In this document: positions 44,129 to 49,611 of the stretch, in pieces
How positions within the stretch are numbered: the first letter of the stretch is position 1
Layout of the letters: every line of letters starts with the position of its first letter
DNA from: Pseudoxanthomonas suwonensis
GTDB taxonomy: Bacteria > Pseudomonadota > Gammaproteobacteria > Xanthomonadales > Xanthomonadaceae
DNA: 49,611 nt
Assembly (NCBI GenBank): GCA_030535605.1
Contig: JAUNRQ010000008.1
Coordinates: 1-49,611 of the forward strand
Reading direction: 5' to 3'
Made by a program: the position numbers and the translations under genes
The notes under the pieces: generated by a model
Database searches by the model: none
Seen by the model: only the letters and a program-made list of their open reading frames with translations
What the model was told of the DNA's origin: nothing

Positions 44129-46333
44129 TTACACCTCGGCCGGCAGCGGCTGCATCCGCCCACTGCGCCCATCCAGCGCGAAACGCACCCAGCGACCTTC
44201 CGCAATCGCCGCGTCCGGATCGCCGTAGCGCGAGGCCCGGCACAGCGACGCGGGCACTTCGAAGAACGACACCCGCCCCACCTCGCCATCCAGCTCCACC
44301 AGGCCGAACCCGTGCCGGGTGGTCTGCGCGTAGCGGATCCGCGGCTCGGCACCGGGCAACAGCGTATCCAGAGCGTCCACCAGCCGCCGACCGGCATCGG
44401 CAGTGTGCGGATCGGCGGTGGCGCTGCGGCGCATGATGTCCGCCAGCGTGGTGGACGAGACCGCCGGCACGGTGAACTCGCTGGTGCGCGTGCCGAGTTG
44501 GCTCGCGAATCCGGCGTGGATGTCGCCCGAAAACACCAGCGCGCCACCGGACGCATCCAGCGCCTGCACCAAGGCATCGCGCTGATCGCCGAAGCCATCC
44601 CACTGGTCCACGTTCAGCAGGAAGCGCCGGCGCATCGGTTCAGGTGCATCCAGCGCGGGATCGGCCAGATCCAGCACCATGGGCACCATCGCCACCGAAC
44701 TGCCCAGCAGTCGCCAGCACGGACGCGGCCCCTGCAACTTCGCGTGCAACCACGCCTGCTGATCCGCCCCGAGTGCCGGTGCCACGAGGTGATCGACATC
44801 GACCGCGCGCAGGGCCAGCAACAACGCGTAGGCCGCCTGCACCACGAAATAGCGACTGCCGATGTCGGCAAACAGGCCCTGCTTGCCCAAGGCCAGCCAC
44901 GGCAGGCCGCGCGGCAGGTCCGCCCGCGCCTCTGGCAGTCGCACGCGCAGCAGCCCCGGAACTGCCGCGTTGTAGCGTTCCAGCACCGCACGCACCACGT
45001 GCAGGGCCATCGGCGCGGCCACCGCGGCCCGCGCGCGGCGGCGGGCCTGTCCGGCATCCAGGCCCGCATCGCGCCATGCCCGGGCAAGCGCACGCAGCAA
45101 AGCGCCACGCACGCGCCGGTACTCGGGATGGCCCGGTTGCAGATACGGCAGCAGGCTGCCATCGGCCTGTGCGGGGTCGATGCCGGTCAGCGGCAGTAGC
45201 CGCACCAGGGTCGGCGCGTCATACGCCAGCGCACCGGGGAAGGCATCTTCGGGCACCGGATGGTCGGGACGGGCGCTGCGGTAGTCCAGCAGCAGCAGTT
45301 GCACGTCGCGGCCGAAGCGCAGTTCCCGCCACAGACGGGTGTGCGGGAACAGGTGTTCGGCCTCCACCGGCACAGCGCCGTGCGCATCCTCGCTGCCGGT
45401 ATCGATGTCCACCGGCATGTATTCGAAATAGGCCTGCTCGGCGTTGCGGCGGCGCTGCGCATCGGCCTCCTCGCGCAACCCGTCCACATAGGTGCCGTGG
45501 TCCTGCCAGCAATCGTCGGAGAACTCGTGGTCGTCCCACACCGCCACCAGCGGTGCCTGCTCCAGCAGCCGCTGCAGCACCGCATCGCCCCGGAAGGTGC
45601 GGTGCAGCTGGCGGTAGTTGTCGAGGCTGCGCGCGGCCATGAAGCTGCGATCGCCCTGTTCGACAGGCAGGGCGCCATCGATGTCGTCGAAACGGATGGA
45701 ACGCTCGCCGCCCACGCTCTGGAAGCTGGCATCGCCCACGGTTTCGTAGATGAAGTCGCCCAGGTGCAGGATGAAGTCCAGCTCCCCGCCCCGCTCCAGG
45801 TCCTGCAGCAGCGGCAGCAGGCTGTTGTACCAGCGCCCGCCGTAGTCCTGGCAACTCATCACCGCAAAGCGCAGCGGCGCGGCGACATCGGCGGTGGCCG
45901 CAGTGCGCGTGCGACCGTGGCGGGAACTGGTCCAGGCACCGGCGTCCTGGCGCAGGAAGCGGTAGTGGTACCGGCGACCCGGCTGCAGCCCGCGCACCCG
46001 CACCCGCAGGCAGTGGTCGGCAGCGGCCCGCGCGGTCAATGCGCGATCGACCCGCAGTCGGGTGAAGCCGGCATCGTCGGCCACCTGCAGGCGCAGCAGA
46101 GTGTCGCGACCATCCGCAGATGGGGCACGGGTCCACAGCAGCACCCGGTCCGGGCGCGGATCGCCCGAGGCCACCGATTGCGGGAAGCCGGCAGGCGAAT
46201 GCGGCAGTGCCTCGCCGGCCCGCAATCCGGCAAGCCGCGTGGCGAACGGTGCGGCCGCCGCGAGCACCCCCGCGACCTTGAGGAACCGGCGCCGCCCGAC
46301 CCCGCCCTGACCGTTTCCCCCGTCTTGCGCCAT
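44129..46333 (-). CDS. phoD: PhoD-like alkaline phosphatase (Tat-exported)
   Basis: This 734-residue enzyme has a Tat signal with GRRRFLKVAGVLAAAAP, then the N-terminal PhoD domain (FPQSVASGDPRPDRVLLWTR, as QSVASGDPRPDRVLLWTR) and the catalytic domain. Metal-site segments are AVMSCQDYGGRWYN, FILHLGDFIYE, VAVWDDHEFSDD and LVFSGDIHAGF. PhoD is a periplasmic or secreted phosphodi/monoesterase used under phosphate limitation. At the start, GGGAGGAGG abuts the ATG at 46339 and lies 6 bases before the ATG at 46333, so the second is the likely start. It is longer than B. subtilis PhoD, through an insertion around residues 330-500. A TonB receptor is divergent. Confidence 0.92.
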   Translation of the reverse strand: MAQDGGNGQGGVGRRRFLKVAGVLAAAAPFATRLAGLRAGEALPHSPAGFPQSVASGDPRPDRVLLWTRAPSADGRDTLLRLQVADDAGFTRLRVDRALTARAAADHCLRVRVRGLQPGRRYHYRFLRQDAGAWTSSRHGRTRTAATADVAAPLRFAVMSCQDYGGRWYNSLLPLLQDLERGGELDFILHLGDFIYETVGDASFQSVGGERSIRFDDIDGALPVEQGDRSFMAARSLDNYRQLHRTFRGDAVLQRLLEQAPLVAVWDDHEFSDDCWQDHGTYVDGLREEADAQRRRNAEQAYFEYMPVDIDTGSEDAHGAVPVEAEHLFPHTRLWRELRFGRDVQLLLLDYRSARPDHPVPEDAFPGALAYDAPTLVRLLPLTGIDPAQADGSLLPYLQPGHPEYRRVRGALLRALARAWRDAGLDAGQARRRARAAVAAPMALHVVRAVLERYNAAVPGLLRVRLPEARADLPRGLPWLALGKQGLFADIGSRYFVVQAAYALLLALRAVDVDHLVAPALGADQQAWLHAKLQGPRPCWRLLGSSVAMVPMVLDLADPALDAPEPMRRRFLLNVDQWDGFGDQRDALVQALDASGGALVFSGDIHAGFASQLGTRTSEFTVPAVSSTTLADIMRRSATADPHTADAGRRLVDALDTLLPGAEPRIRYAQTTRHGFGLVELDGEVGRVSFFEVPASLCRASRYGDPDAAIAEGRWVRFALDGRSGRMQPLPAEV

Positions 46334-46453
46334 CGGCATCCTCCTCCCAGCAACCACGCAATGTGGTCGATGGACATGACCCTGTGGTGACGTCTTGACG
46401 GGCGCGTTGATTTCACGACCTGGTAACAAATCCCGCAGACCATACGCAGCGCA

Positions 46454-46475
46454 ACGGTCGGCGCGCGCCGACCGT
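46454..46475. repeat. 22-bp perfect palindrome upstream of a TonB receptor
   Basis: ACGGTCGGCGC (46454-46464) is followed directly by its reverse complement to 46475, with no gap. It lies 26 bases before the receptor start at 46502 and within the 168-base divergent gap to phoD. It could be an operator or, in the RNA, a stable hairpin near the ribosome-binding site. Confidence 0.7.
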
Positions 46476-46501
46476 CCTCGCCTCGTCACCGGGAATCCCT
46501 C

Positions 46502-48862
46502 ATGCCAGTCCATCGCCTTGCGCGTGCCGTCAGCCTTGCGCTGCTGGCCACCCTCGCCCTGCCCGCGCTCGCCCAGCAGGCGCCGCCTTCGGCCGAGCAA
46601 CTCGACCGCGTCGTGGTCACCGCGCAGAAGCGCGAGCAACAGGTGCAGGACGTACCACTGGCGGTGACGGCCTACTCGGGTGAGTTCATCGAGAACCTGG
46701 GCGCGACCGGGCTGGGCGATCTGGCCGGCTACGTGCCAGGCCTGCAGGTGCAGGAGCAGAGCCCGAACAACCCCGGCTACGTGATCCGCGGCATCACCTC
46801 GGACTCGGGTGCGGCCAACCAGCAGGCGCGCGTGTCGATCTTCCAGGACGGCATTTCGCTCAGCCGCGCGCGCGGGGCATCGGTGGAACTGTTCGACATG
46901 CAACGCGTGGAAGTGCTGCGCGGGCCGCAGGGCACGCTGTTCGGCCGTGCCGCGCAGACCGGCGCCGTGCATTACATCCAGAACAAGGCGCGCGCCGGCA
47001 ACGACGGTCGCGTGCGAATGGGCGTGGGCAATTTCAACCAGCGCCTGGTGGACGGCCATTACAACGCGGAGCTGGGCACCGACGCACTGTACGGCCGCGT
47101 GGCGTTCTTCCACGAACAGCGCGACGGCGCCTACGAGAACCTGTCCGGCGGCCGCCTCAACGGCAAGGACACCACCGCACTGCGGCTGGGACTGGGCATG
47201 TTGATCGGCGAAGAAAGCCGGCTGGATCTGATCGTCAACACCCAGCGCGACACGCCGCCGGGCACCGCTTTCCGCAGCGGCACCATTCCGACCCGCGCCG
47301 GCAGCACCGACCCGTTCGCGGCCGGCGACCTGAATCGCGGCGACTCCCTGGGCCTGGAGCGCCGCGCCCACGGCATCACCATGCTGGGCGATTTCCCGCT
47401 GAGCCAGTCGTGGACGCTGAACACCATCAGCGGCTGGCGCGCGTTCGACTCGCACGAAGAATTCGACGCCGACGGCTCGCAGATCCCGGCACTGGAGTTC
47501 GCCGAGATCGCCAAGGGCAACCAGTTCAGCCACGAGGTGCGCTTCAACTACGACAACGCGCGCAACTTCGCCGGCTTCTTCGGTGCCAGCTACTTCCAGG
47601 AAGATGGCGAGCAGCGCGTGCCCTTCACCACCGACGAGCGCAGCCTGCTGGCCCTGCTGTTGCAGGACGACGGCATCCGCCAGCAGATCTCGGGGTTGAT
47701 GTGGATGATGGGCGCGCTGCCGCCGGGCACGCTGTTCCCGCGCCCGCCGGTGCTCAATGCCGATGGCACGCCGTTCCTGGGCCTGGGCGCGATGATGCCA
47801 CCGGGCATGGTGCTCAAGCCCGTGCACCACGAGGGGTTCGCCAACTACGGCAGCACGCGCAGCTTCGACGTGTTCGCCGATGGCACCTGGAGCCTCACCG
47901 ACCGTCTGGACGTGACCGCCGGCGTGCGCGTCACCCGCGAAAAGCTCACCGGTGGCTACCAGGGCTTCGCCGGAAACGCGCCCTCGCTGCTTGGCGGCCT
48001 GGGCACCGGCGCGCCGACGCCCGGGAGCCGCAACATCCTGAACCTGGCCACGCCCGGCAAGCTGACCCACGGCGACACTTTCACCTCGGCCGTGGGCCGC
48101 ATCGCCGCGCATTACGACGTCGCCGAAGGTCTGGCCGGTTACGCCAGCTATGCGCGCGGCCGCCGCCCGGAGGTGATCAGCGTGACTCCGCAGGGCAGCG
48201 AAGTGCTCCCGGCGGAGAACGTCAACAGCATCGAGGTCGGCCTGAAGGGCGCGCTCAACGACGGGCGCTTCGTCTACGACCTGACCGCCTTCCGCTACGA
48301 CTACAGCAACTTCCAGACCGACATGCCCAACCCGTCCGGCGCGGTGCCGCCGTTCGTGCCGACCAATGCCGGCAACGCCACCGCGCACGGCGTCGAAGCC
48401 TCGCTGTACGGCCGGCTGACGGAGGGCCTGACCGCCTTCGCCAATGCCGCGTGGCTGCGCGCGCGCTTCGATGACCGCGACGACGACGGCAACGTGCAAC
48501 GGTATGCCGGCAACCGCTTCCGCCTGACACCGGACCGCACCTTCTCGGTCGGCCTGGACTGGAGCCTGCCGATGGGCGATGCCGCCAACGTCTACCTGCG
48601 GCCCTCGTACAGCTGGCAGTCCAAGGTGTACTTCGAGGACGACAACGACGAACTGCTCTCGCAGGACGCCTACGGCCTGCTGGCGCTGCGCGCCGGCGTG
48701 CGCCTGGACGGCGGCCGCTGGGACATCGGCGTGTGGGGCAACAACCTGACCGGGGAGAGCTTCCTGATCGACGCCGGCAACACCGGACGCCTGTTCGGCA
48801 CCCCGACCTTCATCCCGGGCAATCCACGGATGTACGGGCTGAGTGCAACCGTGCGGTTCTGA
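46502..48862 (+). CDS. TonB-dependent receptor next to phoD
   Basis: This 786-residue receptor has a Sec signal (MPVHRLARAVSLALLATL...ALAQ), then TonB box/plug RVVVTAQKREQQVQDVPLAV, typical of the large group with VTAQKR and QDVP(x)AV motifs. MQRVEVLRGPQGTLFGR is the plug hallmark, and the barrel ends LSATVRF. The ligand is unknown. Divergent pairing with phoD suggests import of a phosphorus-containing compound or a phosphate-ester-derived nutrient, an inference from context only. A 22-bp palindrome lies 26 bases upstream. Confidence 0.9.
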   Translation: MPVHRLARAVSLALLATLALPALAQQAPPSAEQLDRVVVTAQKREQQVQDVPLAVTAYSGEFIENLGATGLGDLAGYVPGLQVQEQSPNNPGYVIRGITSDSGAANQQARVSIFQDGISLSRARGASVELFDMQRVEVLRGPQGTLFGRAAQTGAVHYIQNKARAGNDGRVRMGVGNFNQRLVDGHYNAELGTDALYGRVAFFHEQRDGAYENLSGGRLNGKDTTALRLGLGMLIGEESRLDLIVNTQRDTPPGTAFRSGTIPTRAGSTDPFAAGDLNRGDSLGLERRAHGITMLGDFPLSQSWTLNTISGWRAFDSHEEFDADGSQIPALEFAEIAKGNQFSHEVRFNYDNARNFAGFFGASYFQEDGEQRVPFTTDERSLLALLLQDDGIRQQISGLMWMMGALPPGTLFPRPPVLNADGTPFLGLGAMMPPGMVLKPVHHEGFANYGSTRSFDVFADGTWSLTDRLDVTAGVRVTREKLTGGYQGFAGNAPSLLGGLGTGAPTPGSRNILNLATPGKLTHGDTFTSAVGRIAAHYDVAEGLAGYASYARGRRPEVISVTPQGSEVLPAENVNSIEVGLKGALNDGRFVYDLTAFRYDYSNFQTDMPNPSGAVPPFVPTNAGNATAHGVEASLYGRLTEGLTAFANAAWLRARFDDRDDDGNVQRYAGNRFRLTPDRTFSVGLDWSLPMGDAANVYLRPSYSWQSKVYFEDDNDELLSQDAYGLLALRAGVRLDGGRWDIGVWGNNLTGESFLIDAGNTGRLFGTPTFIPGNPRMYGLSATVRF

Positions 48863-48979
48863 TCCAACGCACCGTGGACATGCTGGTGGCGTTTGCGGCG
48901 CGCCTGGGCGTTCCGGCGCACATCGAGCTGGCAAGAGGACGTGCAGGGTCGCACCGTCCCTGCACGGCAGCCGACCGGC

Positions 48980-49611
48980 TCAGTGCCCGCCGTCCAGCGC
49001 CTTCAACTCCGTCACCAGCGCGCTGGCCATCTCCGCGCCATCGCCGTACAGCATGCGCGTGTTGTCGGCATAGAACAGCGCATTCTCGATGCCGGCGAAC
49101 CCGGTGCCCCTGCCGCGCTTGATGACGATGGTGTTCTTCGAATCGACCACGTCGAGGATCGGCATGCCGTAAATCGGCGAGGCCGGATCGGTCTTCGCCA
49201 CCGGGTTGACCACGTCGTTGGCACCGATCACCAGCGAGACGTCGGTGTTGCGGAACTCGGGGTTGATGTCGTCCATGTCCACGATCAGGTCGTAGGGCAC
49301 GCCGGCCTCGGCCAGCAGCACGTTCATGTGCCCGGGCATGCGTCCGGCCACCGGGTGGATGGCGAAACGCACCTTCACCCCGCGCTCCTGCAGGCGCTGG
49401 GTCAGTTCCCAGATCTTGTGCTGGGCCTGCGCCACCGCCATGCCGTAACCCGGCACGATCACCACGCGCTCGGCGAAGGCCATCATCGCGGCCACGTCGG
49501 AGGCATCGATCGGCTTCTGGCTGCCGGCGATGTCCTGCGCCTGTGCCGACGCGCCCCCGAAGTTGGAGAACAGCACCGACTTGATGCTGCGGTTCATCGC
49601 CTTGGCCATCA
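48980..49611 (-). CDS. pntB: NAD(P) transhydrogenase subunit beta, C-terminal part
   Basis: The window's right edge cuts this gene; 210 C-terminal residues are visible. They form the cytoplasmic NADP(H)-binding domain III: VVIVPGYGMAVAQAQHKIW, FAIHPVAGRMPGHMNVLLAEA (as IHPVAGRMPGHMNVLLAEA), VIGANDVVNPVAKTDPASPI and RGRGTGFAGIENALFY. PntAB couples proton entry to hydride transfer from NADH to NADP+. The stop lies 117 bases from the end of the convergent TonB receptor, with no gene between. Confidence 0.97.
   Translation of the reverse strand, partial: MAKAMNRSIKSVLFSNFGGASAQAQDIAGSQKPIDASDVAAMMAFAERVVIVPGYGMAVAQAQHKIWELTQRLQERGVKVRFAIHPVAGRMPGHMNVLLAEAGVPYDLIVDMDDINPEFRNTDVSLVIGANDVVNPVAKTDPASPIYGMPILDVVDSKNTIVIKRGRGTGFAGIENALFYADNTRMLYGDGAEMASALVTELKALDGGH

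Noticed and set aside
46334..46453. Possible Pho box in the phoD/TonB receptor gap (CTGTGGT...TCTTGAC)
   Set aside because: Only 5/7 and 3/7 matches to the two half sites; too weak to claim.

Overview
The window is a stretch of high-GC gammaproteobacterial chromosome, most likely from a member of the Lysobacteraceae (Xanthomonadaceae; Lysobacter, Luteimonas or Thermomonas-like). This placement rests on the gene order TPR lipoprotein-lolB-ispE-tRNA-Gln-prs-rplY-pth-ychF divergent from hemA-prfA, an XcOGT-like glycosyltransferase behind prfA, several large TonB-dependent receptors, a DUF2069 gene behind wrbA, and a secreted subtilase with a C-terminal PPC domain. The genus cannot be fixed from sequence reading alone. 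Genes are tightly packed and many neighbours are translationally coupled through 4-base ATGA or GTGA overlaps.

Layout. 1-2285: iron storage (bfr fragment, bfd with a Fur-box-like site), rppH, and a Tat-type exported protein. 2290-7838: two divergent TonB-dependent receptors. 7922-15078: a leftward respiratory cluster, in transcription order ctaG, a HemJ/CopD-like membrane protein, a CuA subunit II, a subunit I-III fusion, a small membrane protein, a DUF2231-like protein and a sorbosone/aldose-dehydrogenase-type lipoprotein. A second DUF2231 gene on the opposite strand interrupts it. 15079-15784: a decayed tyrosine integrase next to a tRNA-Met gene, the scar of an old integration. 15934-20132: CHASE2 protein, M48 peptidase, queD and a phasin. 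20308-23820: bioD, the free methionine sulfoxide reductase gene, and a cobalamin riboswitch controlling btuB. 23876-31070: palindromic repeats, then the housekeeping block ychF, pth, rplY, prs, tRNA-Gln, ispE, lolB and the TPR lipoprotein. 31142-36582: hemA, prfA, the OGT-like gene, moaB and ppk2. 36850-38983: acylphosphatase, a TlpA-like lipoprotein and a YihY/BrkB protein. 39069-40594: wrbA, DUF2069 and a short asparaginase. 40689-42461: subtilase. 43036-48862: sufT, a small membrane protein, phoD and a third TonB receptor of unknown ligand (the fourth receptor in total, counting btuB). The window ends in the C-terminal part of pntB.

The most unusual content is the oxidase cluster. Its subunit II has the CuA ligand set C197, E199, C201, H205 and H162, but His208 stands where the axial Met is expected. 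Its subunit I keeps the heme and CuB ligands, yet has Gln334 in place of the K-pathway Lys and Met96/Ser114 in place of two D-pathway Asn. Together with the I-III fusion and the linked sugar-dehydrogenase lipoprotein, this suggests a divergent terminal oxidase with a dedicated periplasmic electron source. All functional statements are inferences from sequence; no database search was run.
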